DNA of 54,967 nt from Alphaproteobacteria bacterium (GCA_005885285.1 VAZG01000192.1:1-54967); one strand, 5' to 3'. Shown: positions 8,142 to 17,609, counted from the first letter of the stretch. The notes: generated from the letters alone by a model not told the origin. Numbers and translations are program-made.

Positions 8142-9800
8142 ATGAGCACCGACCAATTGCCGCCGCGCGAATCCATGGAATTTGATGTCGTGATCGTCGG
8201 CGCCGGGCCGTCGGGCCTGTCGGCTGCGATCCGGCTGAAGCAGCTCAATGCCGATCTTAGCGTTGTGGTCGTCGAGAAGGGCTCCGAGGTCGGCGCACAT
8301 ATCCTGTCCGGCGCGGTGATCGATCCGGTATCGCTCGACAGGCTGGTGCCGGATTGGCGCGAGGACGCCGATTGCCCGCTGAAGACGCAGGTCAAGGACG
8401 ACCGCTTCTACTGGATGACGGCGGGAAGCGCGATACGGCTGCCGAACTTCATCATGCCGCCGCTGATGAACAATCATCATTGCTATGTCGGCTCGCTCGG
8501 CAACGTCTGTCGCTGGCTGGCGCCGAAGGCCGAAGCGCTTGGCGTCGAAATCTACCCGGGCTTTGCCGCAGCCGAGGTGCTCTACGATGAAAAGGGCGCG
8601 GTGCGCGGCATTGCGACCGGCGACATGGGCATCGCCAAGGACGGCTCCCACAAGGACTCCTATACCCGCGGCATGGAGCTCGTTGGCAAATACACGCTGT
8701 TTGCCGAAGGCGCCCGCGGCAGCCTCGCTAAACAGTTGATCGCGAAATTCTCGCTCGATGCCAACAGCGAGCCGCCGAAATTCGGTATCGGGCTCAAGGA
8801 AGTCTGGCAGATCGATCCGGCGAAACACCAGAAGGGCCTGATCCAGCATTCGTTTGGCTGGCCCTTGAACAATTCGACCGGCGGCGGCTCATTCCTCTAT
8901 CACTACGACGACAATCGGGTGGCGGTCGGCTTCGTCGTGCATCTCAATTACGATGATCCGTATCTGTCGCCGTTCGACGAATTCCAGCGCTTCAAGACCC
9001 ATCCCGCGATCCGCAACCTGTTCGAAGGCGGCAAGCGCCTTGGTTACGGCGCGCGCGCCATCACCGAAGGCGGTTATCAGTCGGTGCCGCGGCTGACGTT
9101 CCCCGGCGGCGCGCTGATCGGCTGCGCGGCCGGCTTTGTCAACGTGCCGCGCATCAAGGGCGTCCACAACGCGATGGGAAGCGGCATGCTCGCCGCCGAA
9201 CACGTTGCCGGCGCGCTCGGCGCCGGCCGCGCCAATGATGAACTCGTCGAATACGAAAATGCGTGGCGCGATTCGGCTGTCGGCAAGGACCTGCATCGGG
9301 TCCGCAACGTCAAGCCGCTGTGGTCCAAGTTCGGAACCATCCTCGGGGTCGCGCTGGGCGGTTTCGACATGTGGTGCAACACGCTTGGCTTCTCGCTGTT
9401 CGGCACCCAGTCGCATGCAAAGCCCGACCAAAATACGTTGGACGCCGCGAAGGTGCACACGCCGATTTCATACCCGAAGCCGGACGGCAGGATCACGTTC
9501 GACAAGCTTTCGTCAGTGTTCCTGTCCAACACCAACCATGAAGAGGATCAGCCGGTCCACCTGAAGGTCGCGGACATGAACTTGCAGAAGACCTCCGAGC
9601 ACGATGTCTATGCGGGGCCATCAAATCGTTATTGTCCGGCCGGCGTCTATGAGTGGGTGGAAGAGGGGGGTAGTCCCAAATTCGTGATCAACGCCCAGAA
9701 CTGCGTCCACTGCAAAACCTGCGACGTGAAGGATCCCAACGGCAATATTACCTGGGTTCCACCGGAGGGCGGTGGCGGACCCAACTACGAGGCCATGTGA
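8142..9800 (+). CDS. Electron transfer flavoprotein-ubiquinone oxidoreductase
   Basis: A 552-aa membrane-associated flavoprotein that passes electrons from ETF (fatty acid and amino acid oxidation) to ubiquinone. It starts MSTDQLPPRESMEFDVVIVG, with the FAD-binding GAGPSGLSAAIRLKQL near residue 20. The C-terminal ferredoxin-like domain carries the [4Fe-4S] ligands in CPAGVYEW and CVHCKTCDV. ATG 8142 is chosen over the earlier in-frame ATG at 8064 because family members start here. Its 3' end runs into a degenerate tandem repeat (see 9785-9848). Confidence 0.95.
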   Translation: MSTDQLPPRESMEFDVVIVGAGPSGLSAAIRLKQLNADLSVVVVEKGSEVGAHILSGAVIDPVSLDRLVPDWREDADCPLKTQVKDDRFYWMTAGSAIRLPNFIMPPLMNNHHCYVGSLGNVCRWLAPKAEALGVEIYPGFAAAEVLYDEKGAVRGIATGDMGIAKDGSHKDSYTRGMELVGKYTLFAEGARGSLAKQLIAKFSLDANSEPPKFGIGLKEVWQIDPAKHQKGLIQHSFGWPLNNSTGGGSFLYHYDDNRVAVGFVVHLNYDDPYLSPFDEFQRFKTHPAIRNLFEGGKRLGYGARAITEGGYQSVPRLTFPGGALIGCAAGFVNVPRIKGVHNAMGSGMLAAEHVAGALGAGRANDELVEYENAWRDSAVGKDLHRVRNVKPLWSKFGTILGVALGGFDMWCNTLGFSLFGTQSHAKPDQNTLDAAKVHTPISYPKPDGRITFDKLSSVFLSNTNHEEDQPVHLKVADMNLQKTSEHDVYAGPSNRYCPAGVYEWVEEGGSPKFVINAQNCVHCKTCDVKDPNGNITWVPPEGGGGPNYEAM

Positions 9801-9848
9801 CTACGAGTCCCAAGTGACTACGAAGGAATGTGACTGCGAAGGAATGTG
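9785..9848 (+). repeat. Degenerate 16-17 bp tandem repeat across the ETF-QO stop codon
   Basis: Four related units follow one another: ACTACGAGGCCATGTG, ACTACGAGTCCCAAGTG, ACTACGAAGGAATGTG and ACTGCGAAGGAATGTG. The first contains the last codons and TGA of the ETF-QO gene. The later units look like decayed copies of the gene's end, one reading DYEGM-stop beside the true NYEAM-stop. Confidence 0.75.
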
Positions 9849-10084
9849 ATGACCACGACAGCTGAGGGCGCCGGTCACGATACCGCCACAGTGCAAGCGT
9901 TAGGCGGATACCAGCGGGCCAAATTGGCGTTTTAGGGCCCTTCTGCGGATCGATCGACTATCGTATCCTCGCGCGTATCCTTGCGGTTGAGCGCCAAACG
10001 CGGCATTGTCGCTTGCCTTGATGCTGCCGCTTGGGTTCGCATTCAGGAATCCTGCCGTTCAATTCTGGAGCTAGGCGAACCGTG

Positions 10085-11881
10085 ATGCTTTCAACTCGTT
10101 TCAATCGCTGGACCGTTGCCGCCCTCGCTCTCGCCGCGCTGACGGCACCCGGTGCAGTTTGCGCGCAGACGCCCGATCATCCCTCGGATAATTCGGCGCA
10201 GTTTCCGACCCGGAACGATTTGAGATCGCTGACCACGTCGGGCAGCTATCTGGCCGCCCGTCACGCCAGCGTCGAGCGCGACGCCAACTCCGCCTCGGCC
10301 TTCTATCTGTCGGCGCTGCGCACCGATCCGAAGAACAATGAGCTGCTGGATCGGGCGTTCATCTCCTCGGTCGCTGACGGCAACATCGACGAGGCCGTCA
10401 AGCTTGCCGAGCGCATCCTCACCGTCGATAAATCCAACCGGGTCGCGCGTCTCGTCGTCGGCGTGCAGGATCTCAAGCTGAAGAAATATGCCGCCGCGCA
10501 GTTGAACATCAACCAGTCGATCCGCGGGCCGATCACCGATTTGGTGGCCACGCTGTTGTCGGGCTGGGCCATCTATGGCGCCGGTGACACCAAGGCGGCC
10601 GTCGCCAGCATCGACAAGCTCACCGGCCCGGAATGGTATCCGATCTTCAAGGACCTGCACGCCGGCATGATGCTCGACCTTGCGGGCAAGGAAAAGGACG
10701 CCGGCACCCGCTTTGAGCGGGCCTACAAGCTCGATGATTCCATGCTGCGCGTCGCCGAATCCTACGGGCGCTGGCTGTCGCGCAACAAGGATGACAGCGC
10801 CGCCGCCGGCATCTACGAGGCGTTCGACAAGAAGCTCGCGCGCCACCCGCTGGTGCTGGAAGGCCTGCGCGAGACCAAGGCCGGCAAGAAGATGCCGCCG
10901 CTGGTGGATTCGCCGCAGGCCGGTGCTGCCGAAGCGCTCTATGGCATCGGCGCCTCGCTGACACGCCGCGGCGGCGAGGATCTCGCGCTGGTCTATCTGC
11001 AGCTTGCGCTGCATCTCGTGCCCAATCATCCGCTGGCGCTGCTGTCGCTTGCCGACCTCTATGAATCGGTGAAGAAGCCTCAGATGGCGATCAAGGTCTA
11101 CGAGCGCGTGCCGGCGGGCTCGCCGCTAAAGCGCAACGCGCAGATCCAGCTCGCGACCGACCTGGACGCCGCAGACCGCAGCGATGAAGCGATCAAGATC
11201 CTGAAGAACGTTACGGCGGAAGATCCGAAGGATCTCGAGGCCATCATGGCGCTCGGCAATATCGAGCGTGGCCGCAAGAAGTTTGCCGACTGTGCCCAGA
11301 CCTATTCGCAAGGCATCGACGTGTTGCCCCCGAATAACGACAAGGCCAACAGCGTCTATTACTACTACCGCGGCATCTGCGAGGAGCGCTCCAAGCAGTG
11401 GAACAAGGCGGAAGCCGATATGCGCAAGGCGCTCGAGATGCAGCCCGAACAGCCGCACGTGCTGAACTATCTCGGCTATTCCTGGATCGACCAGGGCGTC
11501 AACCTCGACGAAGGCATGAAGATGATCAAGCGCGCCGTCGAGCAGCGTCCGGACGACGGCTATATCGTGGATTCGCTGGGCTGGGCCTATTACCGGATCG
11601 GCAATTACGAGGAAGCGGTCAAGAATCTGGAGCGCGCGATCGATCTCAAGCCCGAGGATCCGACCATCAACGATCATCTCGGCGACGCCTACTGGCGCGT
11701 CGGCAGGACGCTGGAAGCAAAATTCCAGTGGGCCCATGCCCGCGACCTGAAGCCCGAGCCGGACGACCTGCCGAAGATCGAGGCCAAGATCGAAAACGGA
11801 CTGCCGGATGATCCGTCATCCGCAGCCGCCGCCGCCGACAAAAAGAAGGACGACGGCAAGGAAGACGGCAAGGGCGGCTGA
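10085..11881 (+). CDS. Exported tetratricopeptide repeat protein
   Basis: A 598-aa protein with an N-terminal signal peptide (MLSTRFNRWTVAALALAAL, then TAPGAVCAQT with a likely cleavage after CAQ or nearby). Many TPR units follow, clearest in the C-terminal half (LNYLGYSWIDQGVNLDEGMK, DSLGWAYYRIGNYEEAVKNL, NDHLGDAYWRVGRTLEAKF). The tail is Lys/Asp-rich. The start is ATG 10085 (a GTG lies one codon earlier), behind GGAGCTAGG. It should sit in the periplasm or outer membrane as a scaffold; its partners are unknown. ispE follows 18 bp downstream. Confidence 0.88.
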   Translation: MLSTRFNRWTVAALALAALTAPGAVCAQTPDHPSDNSAQFPTRNDLRSLTTSGSYLAARHASVERDANSASAFYLSALRTDPKNNELLDRAFISSVADGNIDEAVKLAERILTVDKSNRVARLVVGVQDLKLKKYAAAQLNINQSIRGPITDLVATLLSGWAIYGAGDTKAAVASIDKLTGPEWYPIFKDLHAGMMLDLAGKEKDAGTRFERAYKLDDSMLRVAESYGRWLSRNKDDSAAAGIYEAFDKKLARHPLVLEGLRETKAGKKMPPLVDSPQAGAAEALYGIGASLTRRGGEDLALVYLQLALHLVPNHPLALLSLADLYESVKKPQMAIKVYERVPAGSPLKRNAQIQLATDLDAADRSDEAIKILKNVTAEDPKDLEAIMALGNIERGRKKFADCAQTYSQGIDVLPPNNDKANSVYYYYRGICEERSKQWNKAEADMRKALEMQPEQPHVLNYLGYSWIDQGVNLDEGMKMIKRAVEQRPDDGYIVDSLGWAYYRIGNYEEAVKNLERAIDLKPEDPTINDHLGDAYWRVGRTLEAKFQWAHARDLKPEPDDLPKIEAKIENGLPDDPSSAAAAADKKKDDGKEDGKGG

Positions 11882-11899
11882 TCAAAGGGCTTGGGGGGA

Positions 11900-12781
11900 A
11901 TGCCGCTGGTCGAGGAGGGACGTGCCAAGGTCAATCTGACCCTGCGGGTGATTGGCCGCCGCGTCGACGGCTATCACGATCTCGAAAGCCTGGTGGCGTT
12001 CGCCGATTGCGCCGACCGCCTGACCCTCGCGCCTGGAGCGGAGCTGAAGCTTATAACCACAGGTCCTCTCGCCGGCGATAGTGGCGACGCATCCGACAAT
12101 CTGGTGCTCAGGGCCGCGCGGTTGCTGGCCGAACGCGTGCCCGGCCTGAAGCTGGGCGAATTCACCCTCGACAAGGTGTTGCCGGTTGCAGCCGGTATCG
12201 GCGGCGGCTCGGCCGATGCGGCTGCGGCGCTCCGGCTATTGGCGCGGCTCAATGGTCTTGCGCCCGACGATCCGCGCCTGCTCGAGGTTGCGCTTTTGAC
12301 CGGCGCCGACGTGCCGGTCTGCCTAGTCTCGCGTGCGTCCGATATGACCGGCGTCGGCGAGAGCCTGTTGCCATTGAGCCTGCCGATCATGCCCTGCGTG
12401 CTGGTCAATCCGCGCGTTCCGGTGGCGACCAAGGACGTGTTTGCCGCGCTCGGCTTGCGGAGCGGCGAACTCCTGGTTGGCGCCAGCGACGTTCTGCAGT
12501 CGTCGGCCTGGCCGCAAGATGGTGCATCGCTCGAAGACTGGGTCGAGGCGCTCGCTGAAAATTCCAACGACCTCGAACTGCCTGCCACGCGCATCCAGCC
12601 CGTGATCGGCGAGGTGCTTGCGGCGCTCAACGCCACCAATGGGGCCTGGCTGGCGCGGATGTCGGGTTCGGGCGCGACGTGTTTTGCGATCTACGAAAAC
12701 ACCGTCGAGGCGCAGCGCGGGGCGCAAAAAATACGGCTCGATCACCCCCAATGGTGGGTGCATGCGGGGGTATTGAGCTAG
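11900..12781 (+). CDS. ispE: 4-diphosphocytidyl-2-C-methyl-D-erythritol kinase
   Basis: A 293-aa GHMP kinase that phosphorylates CDP-ME in the non-mevalonate isoprenoid pathway. Visible motifs are the N-terminal GRAKVNLTLRVIGRRVDGYH, the ATP-binding PVAAGIGGGSADAAAALR and the C-terminal ARMSGSGATCFAIYE. ATG 11900 follows a G-rich ribosome-binding site (GGGGGGA); an in-frame TTG nine bases earlier is less likely. It is followed closely by the TPR gene's operon end, and a polyprenyl synthase gene using the pathway's products lies convergently next door. Confidence 0.95.
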   Translation: MPLVEEGRAKVNLTLRVIGRRVDGYHDLESLVAFADCADRLTLAPGAELKLITTGPLAGDSGDASDNLVLRAARLLAERVPGLKLGEFTLDKVLPVAAGIGGGSADAAAALRLLARLNGLAPDDPRLLEVALLTGADVPVCLVSRASDMTGVGESLLPLSLPIMPCVLVNPRVPVATKDVFAALGLRSGELLVGASDVLQSSAWPQDGASLEDWVEALAENSNDLELPATRIQPVIGEVLAALNATNGAWLARMSGSGATCFAIYENTVEAQRGAQKIRLDHPQWWVHAGVLS

Positions 12782-12792
12782 ACCGCTGCCGA

Positions 12793-12950
12793 TCTCCCTC
12801 GCCCCGCTCTTCGCGGGGACAGGGTGGGGTGAGGGGCCGCCAAACTCCAAAGATTAATGTGCGCGGTGAGTCCCCCTTACCGGTGCTTCGCGCCGACCTG
12901 TCCCCGCATCCGCCTTCGCCCCGAAGGCGGGCTTCGGCGGACATGAGCGG
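12793..12950. repeat. Palindrome-rich intergenic repeat between ispE and the polyprenyl synthase gene
   Basis: The gap between these convergent genes holds a CCTCGCCCCGC...GCGGGGACAGGGTGGGGTGAGG unit with hairpin CCCCGC/GCGGGG near 12802-12818, and a second palindrome CCGCCTTCGCCCCGAAGGCGG near 12910. This composition matches the mosaic palindromic elements scattered between genes in Bradyrhizobium genomes. It may also end transcription from both sides. Copy number cannot be seen from one window. Confidence 0.6.
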
Positions 12951-12968
12951 CGCGAGATTGAAACGACC

Positions 12969-13979
12969 TCAATGCGACCGCGCCAGGCAGAACGCCACCA
13001 CCTGTTCGAGCGCGCTCTTCATCGGCGAGGCCGGAAACAGCGCCAGCGCGTCGACGGCCATCGCGCCGTAGTGCTGGGCGCGGTTGACGGTATCCTCAAG
13101 GGCGCGGTGCTTGCTCATCAAGCCGATCGCGTGATCGAGATCGCCCTCGCCAATCTCGCCCCGCTCCAGCGCCTTGATCCAGAAAGCGCGCTCGCCGTCA
13201 TTGCCGCGGCGGAACGCCAGCACTACCGGCAGCGTGATCTTGCCCTCGCGGAAATCGTCGCCGATGTTCTTGCCGAGCTTGGCGGCCTTGCCGCCGTAGT
13301 CGAGCACATCGTCGACCAGCTGGAACGCGATGCCGAGATTCATGCCGACCGAACGGCATGCGGTCTGCTCCGCCTTCGGGCGGTTGGCGATGACAGGTCC
13401 GACCTCGCAGGCGGCAGCGAACAATTCGGCGGTCTTGCCGCGGATCACGGCAAGATACTCATCCTCCGTGGTGGCGGTGTTCTTGGCGGCGGCAAGCTGC
13501 ATCACTTCGCCTTCGGCGATCGTCGCGGCAGCCGAGGAGAGGATGTCGAGCGCGCGCAGCGAGCCGACCTCGACCATCATCCGGAACGCCTGGCCGAGCA
13601 GGAAATCGCCGACCAATACGCTCGCCTCGTTGCCCCACAACATCCGCGCCGACAGCTTACCGCGCCGGAGTTCGCTTTCGTCGACCACATCGTCATGCAG
13701 CAGGGTCGCGGTATGCATGAACTCGACTGAGGCCGCGAGCTTGATATGGCCGTCGCCGGAATAGCCGGCGAGATGCGCCATCGCCAGTGTCAGCATCGGA
13801 CGCAGCCTTTTGCCCCCTGAGGAGATCAGGTGGTTGGCGACCTCGGGGATCATGGTCACTTCCGAGCCGGTCCGCGACAGAATAGTGGTGTTGACGCGCT
13901 CCATGTCCGATGCCACGAGACCGAGCAGTTGGTCGATCGAAGCGTTCGAGAGGCTCTCGAAGGGTACAATAACCGCCAC
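12969..13979 (-). CDS. ispB: Polyprenyl (octaprenyl-type) diphosphate synthase
   Basis: A 336-aa trans-prenyltransferase. It has GGKRLRPMLTLAMAHLAGY, the first aspartate-rich motif LLHDDVVDESELRRG, and the second one reading QLVDDVLDYGG. It builds the isoprenoid tail of ubiquinone. The GTG at 13979 is chosen because GGAG lies six bases upstream and the family starts MAVIVPFE; longer in-frame extensions would run into the promoter region. It is divergent from the DUF2007 gene. The exact chain length is not readable, so the symbol is a best guess. Confidence 0.9.
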   Translation of the reverse strand: MAVIVPFESLSNASIDQLLGLVASDMERVNTTILSRTGSEVTMIPEVANHLISSGGKRLRPMLTLAMAHLAGYSGDGHIKLAASVEFMHTATLLHDDVVDESELRRGKLSARMLWGNEASVLVGDFLLGQAFRMMVEVGSLRALDILSSAAATIAEGEVMQLAAAKNTATTEDEYLAVIRGKTAELFAAACEVGPVIANRPKAEQTACRSVGMNLGIAFQLVDDVLDYGGKAAKLGKNIGDDFREGKITLPVVLAFRRGNDGERAFWIKALERGEIGEGDLDHAIGLMSKHRALEDTVNRAQHYGAMAVDALALFPASPMKSALEQVVAFCLARSH

Positions 13980-14095
13980 GGCGGTCTCCACATTTGCTAA
14001 TGTCGGTTCGGACAATAGAAAGTGCTGCCCGGCACGGCAAGCGGTTGACATCGGCCCCGTCGTCGCAGGCGGCAAATGACGAAGGAGAACGCAAG

Positions 14096-14323
14096 TTGCG
14101 GGAATTGGTCCGGACCAACGATATGGTGCTGGTTTCGGCCATCGGCGCACTGCTCGATGGCGCGAACATCCATCATCTGGTGCTCGATCAAAATATGAGC
14201 ATCATCGAGGGATCGCTGGGCGTGCTGCCGCGTCGTATCCTGGTGCACGAGGATGACAACAGGCAGGCGCGCCAGCTTCTCACCGATGCGGGCCTCGCCC
14301 ACGAATTGCGCAGCGATGACTGA
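14096..14323 (+). CDS. DUF2007 domain protein (putative signal-transducing protein)
   Basis: A 75-aa protein with the family pattern: LRELVRTNDMVLVSAIGALL near the start, then HHLVLDQNMSIIEGSLGVLP and RRILVHEDDNRQARQLL. The start is TTG 14096, nine bases after GGAG; the longer in-frame ATG at 13994 would extend into the shared promoter region without family support. It overlaps the next gene by 8 bases, so the two are probably translated together. Function is unknown; it is conserved beside this methyltransferase in the lineage. Confidence 0.82.
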   Translation: MRELVRTNDMVLVSAIGALLDGANIHHLVLDQNMSIIEGSLGVLPRRILVHEDDNRQARQLLTDAGLAHELRSDD

Positions 14324-15083
14324 GCGCCTCCGCCAAACCACCGAGGATGCATTCCTCGGCGGACAACTGCACTTGCGGCAACCGAAATCGGGCCATCGCG
14401 CCGGACACGACGCCATGCTGCTGGCGGCCGCGACACCCGCGCGATCGGGTGATCGCGTGGTGGATTTTGGCGCCGGCGTCGGCGCCGCCAGCCTCGCGCT
14501 CGCCAAACGCGTGCCGGCCATCCAACTGCTGCTGGTGGAGATCGATCCCGAGCTCGCCGAACTGGCGCGCGGCAACGCGGCATCGAACGCGATCGCTGCC
14601 GACGTCATCACGCTCGACGTGGCATCTGCGCCAGACCAATATGCCGCTGCAGGTCTTGCGCCTGACAGCGTCGACGTTGTGTTGATGAATCCTCCGTTCA
14701 ACGATCCTGCACGGCATCGCCTCTCGCCCGATATGGCGCGGGCGACGGCGCATGTGGCGACGGCGGTGACGCTTGAGGATTGGGTTCGCGCGGCGCGCCG
14801 CGTCCTCAAATCGCAAGGCGCACTGACGCTGATCTGGCGCGCCGATGGCCTTGCGGAAGTGCTGACCGCGCTCGATCGCGGCTTCGGCAGCCTTGCGATT
14901 CTGCCGGTTCATGGTGACGCAACGTCGCCCGCGATTCGCGTGCTGGTTCGCGCCACCAAGGGCGGCAAGGCGCCAACCCGCCTCCTCAGGGGACTGATGC
15001 TCAATGATGAGTCAGCCGTGCCTAATAAACAGGTACAAGACGTGTTGGCTGGAAAAGGAATATTGCCGCTGGCGATGCCCTGA
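14316..15083 (+). CDS. TrmN6-type tRNA1(Val) adenine-N6 methyltransferase family
   Basis: A 255-aa Rossmann-fold methyltransferase. It has an SAM-binding region (VVDFGAGVGAASLALAKR, acidic residue in LLVEIDPELA) and the amino-methyltransferase signature DVVLMNPPFND (NPPF) near residue 128. That NPPF motif and the N-terminal FLGGQLHLRQPKSGHRAG are characteristic of YfiC/TrmN6 proteins. ATG 14316 overlaps the DUF2007 stop. A different tRNA or rRNA adenine target cannot be excluded. Confidence 0.85.
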   Translation: MTERLRQTTEDAFLGGQLHLRQPKSGHRAGHDAMLLAAATPARSGDRVVDFGAGVGAASLALAKRVPAIQLLLVEIDPELAELARGNAASNAIAADVITLDVASAPDQYAAAGLAPDSVDVVLMNPPFNDPARHRLSPDMARATAHVATAVTLEDWVRAARRVLKSQGALTLIWRADGLAEVLTALDRGFGSLAILPVHGDATSPAIRVLVRATKGGKAPTRLLRGLMLNDESAVPNKQVQDVLAGKGILPLAMP

Positions 15084-15130
15084 AGCATCGTCGCGCCGCA
15101 CGAGCGTAGAACCGATTGGGGGAGGAATAT

Positions 15131-15229
15131 CTACTGTGGAAGCGTTTCTGAACGCTGTTCGGGCACTGAGGTGAAACGAATTGCGGTCAGGAGGGTACCG
15201 ATCAGCAGCATCAGCAGATAGATTTTCAT
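15131..15229 (-). CDS. 32-aa hydrophobic small protein
   Basis: ATG 15229 is preceded by GGAG at eight bases. The product begins MKIYLLMLLIGTLLTAIRF and ends SETLPQ, with TAG at 15133-15131. It is one hydrophobic segment followed by a short polar tail, which suggests a single-pass or membrane-lodged peptide. It is encoded opposite to its neighbours, between the methyltransferase and S49 peptidase genes. No named family is recognised. The good ribosome-binding site and clean hydrophobic pattern argue against chance. Confidence 0.65.
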   Translation of the reverse strand: MKIYLLMLLIGTLLTAIRFTSVPEQRSETLPQ

Positions 15230-15337
15230 GTCATTCTCCGCTGCGCCATTGCAGCCACAACGGCCGCCAAGCAAAAGCTGTTCCAGTCGTCTCAATGACA
15301 CTGGCGTGATAAAAAATGGTTAATTCGAGGTAACGGG

Positions 15338-16249
15338 ATGCTGGAACAAAAAGTTGATCGTGCAGGGCTGTCAGATCTCGGCGATAGGCTGATGGCAGTG
15401 GTTCCGGCGCGGCTGCGCAGAGGGGCTGTCGTGGTTCCGGTGGTCCGGCTATCGGGCGTGATCGGCGCGGTGACGCCGCTGCGCCCCGGCATGACGCTGG
15501 CCGGTATCGCCAGGACGCTGGAGCGCGCCTTTTCGATGAGGAACGCCAAGGCGGTGGCGCTGGTCATCAATTCGCCCGGCGGCTCGCCGGTGCAATCGCG
15601 TCAGATCTATTTGCGCATTCGCCAACTCGCTGCGGAAAAGAAATTGCCTGTGCTGGTGTTCGTCGAGGATGTCGCAGCGTCCGGCGGCTACATGATCGCC
15701 TGCGCGGGCGACGAGATCTTCTGCGATCCGTCGTCGATCCTGGGCTCGATCGGCGTGGTCGGCGGCTCCTTCGGGTTCCAGGAATTGATCAAGAAGGTCG
15801 GGGTCGAGCGCAGGCTTTATACGGCGGGCGAGCACAAAGCGATGCTCGATCCGTTCTTGCCGGAAGACCGCGACGATGTCGCGCGCCTGAAGACGATCCA
15901 GCGCGAGATCCATGCGATCTTCATCGCGCTCGTAAAGACGAGCAGGGGAAGCCGCCTCAAGGGCGGCGACGACGTGCTGTTCACCGGTGAGTACTGGGCG
16001 GGAGAAACTTCAGTCTCGTTGGGGCTGGCCGACGCGATCGGCGATCTTCGTTCGACGTTGCGCGCCCGCTATGGCGACAAGGTAGAGACGCCGCTGATAG
16101 CGCCGGCGAGGGGCATGCTGTCGGGCCTGTTCGGTCGCAGGTCGGCCGGCGCCGATGCGCTGGCCTCGCTGGACGGTATCGCGGGGTTGCCGGAAGGGCT
16201 GATTTCGGCGCTGGAAAGCCGGGCCATTTGGGCCAAATTCGGGTTTTGA
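15338..16249 (+). CDS. S49 family serine peptidase (SppA/SohB-like)
   Basis: A 303-aa peptidase. VALVINSPGGSPVQSRQIY is at ~73-91. The catalytic serine is Ser115 in VAASGGYMIACAGDE, and the general-base lysine is Lys167 in AGEHKAMLDPF. This Ser-Lys dyad defines S49. It is a single-domain form without an obvious N-terminal membrane anchor, so it may act in the cytoplasm or at the membrane face. In this family substrates include cleaved signal peptides and membrane protein fragments. It leads a co-directional run with a small membrane protein and glyQS. Confidence 0.9.
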   Translation: MLEQKVDRAGLSDLGDRLMAVVPARLRRGAVVVPVVRLSGVIGAVTPLRPGMTLAGIARTLERAFSMRNAKAVALVINSPGGSPVQSRQIYLRIRQLAAEKKLPVLVFVEDVAASGGYMIACAGDEIFCDPSSILGSIGVVGGSFGFQELIKKVGVERRLYTAGEHKAMLDPFLPEDRDDVARLKTIQREIHAIFIALVKTSRGSRLKGGDDVLFTGEYWAGETSVSLGLADAIGDLRSTLRARYGDKVETPLIAPARGMLSGLFGRRSAGADALASLDGIAGLPEGLISALESRAIWAKFGF

Positions 16250-16349
16250 GCGCGCGTTGTCCCGCGCCATTTAGTCCCGCCCCGGTCTCGGAAGTGTGAT
16301 TGCGGGGACGGCCGGCTTGCGCGACAATATCAGTAGGGGGCGCGGATTT

Positions 16350-16559
16350 ATGAACGACAAGGATCGAGCGATGCCGCTGATTGCATTCGCAGGCGTTTTG
16401 GGTGGGCTCGCCGTGGTTCGCTGGGCGTATAGAACTGCACTCCGCATCAACCAGGAGTTGGAAGAGGCCCGCCTGGCGCGCGTCGCCGAGGCCGCCGGAT
16501 CGAGCGAGATTCCAACGCTGCGGCGCGACCCCGTCACCGGCGCCTATCGCCCGGGCTGA
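16350..16559 (+). CDS. Small hypothetical protein with one membrane segment
   Basis: A 69-aa product from ATG 16350 (MNDKDRAMPLIAFAGVLGGL). One hydrophobic stretch covers ~8-25. A charged helical stretch rich in Glu and Arg follows (ALRINQELEEARLARVAEA), then a tail reading LRRDPVTGAYRPG. It lies between the S49 peptidase gene and glyQ, same strand, 100 bp after the former. No function is recognised. The RDPVTGAYRP ending recurs in small rhizobial membrane proteins, so I judge it real. Confidence 0.7.
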   Translation: MNDKDRAMPLIAFAGVLGGLAVVRWAYRTALRINQELEEARLARVAEAAGSSEIPTLRRDPVTGAYRPG

Positions 16560-16673
16560 AACGAGCCGGGTTTTCGCCGAATTTGGCCGCGCTAACGCCC
16601 ATTGCTTGATTCCCCGCCTTCCCGCCGATACGGTCCCGCGTTTTACCGGCCCCTCGCGAGACCGATTCTGACG

Positions 16674-17609
16674 ATGGATTTCCTTCCCGCCCATATGCGT
16701 CCGGAACGTTCGTTCCAGGGACTGATCCTGACGCTGCAGCGCTATTGGGCTGACTACGGCTGCGTGATCCTGCAGCCCTACGACATGGAGGTGGGGGCGG
16801 GCACCTTCCATCCGGCGACGACGCTGCGCGCGCTCGGCCCCAAACGCTGGAACGCGGCCTATGTACAGCCGTCGCGGCGGCCGAAGGACGGCCGCTACGG
16901 CGAAAATCCCAATCGGCTGCAGCACTATTACCAGTTCCAGGTGATCCTCAAACCCTCGCCGCCCGACATTCAAGAGCTCTACCTGCGATCGCTCGCGGCG
17001 ATCGGCGTCGATTCGCATCTGCACGACATTCGCTTTGTCGAGGACGATTGGGAAAGCCCGACGCTCGGCGCGTGGGGATTGGGCTGGGAATGCTGGTGCG
17101 ACGGCATGGAAGTCTCGCAGTTCACTTATTTCCAGCAGGTCGCGGGCGTCGAATGCGCGCCGGTCGCGGGCGAACTTACCTACGGGCTTGAGCGGCTTGC
17201 GATGTATGTGCAGGGCGTCGACCGCGTCTACGATCTCAATTTCAATGGCCGCGACGGGGCCGAGCGCGTCACGTATGGCGACGTCTTCCTGCAGGCCGAA
17301 CAGGAATATTCGCGGCACAATTTCGAATTCTCGGATACCGCGATGCTGTTCGAGCAGTTCAAGATGGCCGAGGAGGCCTGCAAGAAATATCTGGCGGCCG
17401 GGTGGCGTGATGGGGGCAACCGTAGAGAGCATCTGATGGCGCTGCCGGCCTACGATCAGTGCATCAAGGCCAGCCACGTCTTCAATCTCCTCGATGCGCG
17501 CGGCGTGATCTCGGTGACCGAGCGGCAGAGCTACATCATGCGCGTGCGCGAGCTGGCGAAAGCCTGCGGCGAAGCTTGGGTGCACACCGAAGCGGGCGGG
17601 GCGGCTTGA
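16674..17609 (+). CDS. glyQ: Glycyl-tRNA synthetase alpha subunit
   Basis: A 311-aa catalytic subunit of the bacterial alpha2-beta2 glycyl-tRNA synthetase. The strongly conserved segments are [57 protein letters not shown] and [23 protein letters not shown] 16674 matches the family start. The final A of its TGA stop is the first base of the glyS ATG (17609), so expression of the two subunits should be coupled. Confidence 0.97.
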   Translation: MDFLPAHMRPERSFQGLILTLQRYWADYGCVILQPYDMEVGAGTFHPATTLRALGPKRWNAAYVQPSRRPKDGRYGENPNRLQHYYQFQVILKPSPPDIQELYLRSLAAIGVDSHLHDIRFVEDDWESPTLGAWGLGWECWCDGMEVSQFTYFQQVAGVECAPVAGELTYGLERLAMYVQGVDRVYDLNFNGRDGAERVTYGDVFLQAEQEYSRHNFEFSDTAMLFEQFKMAEEACKKYLAAGWRDGGNRREHLMALPAYDQCIKASHVFNLLDARGVISVTERQSYIMRVRELAKACGEAWVHTEAGGAA

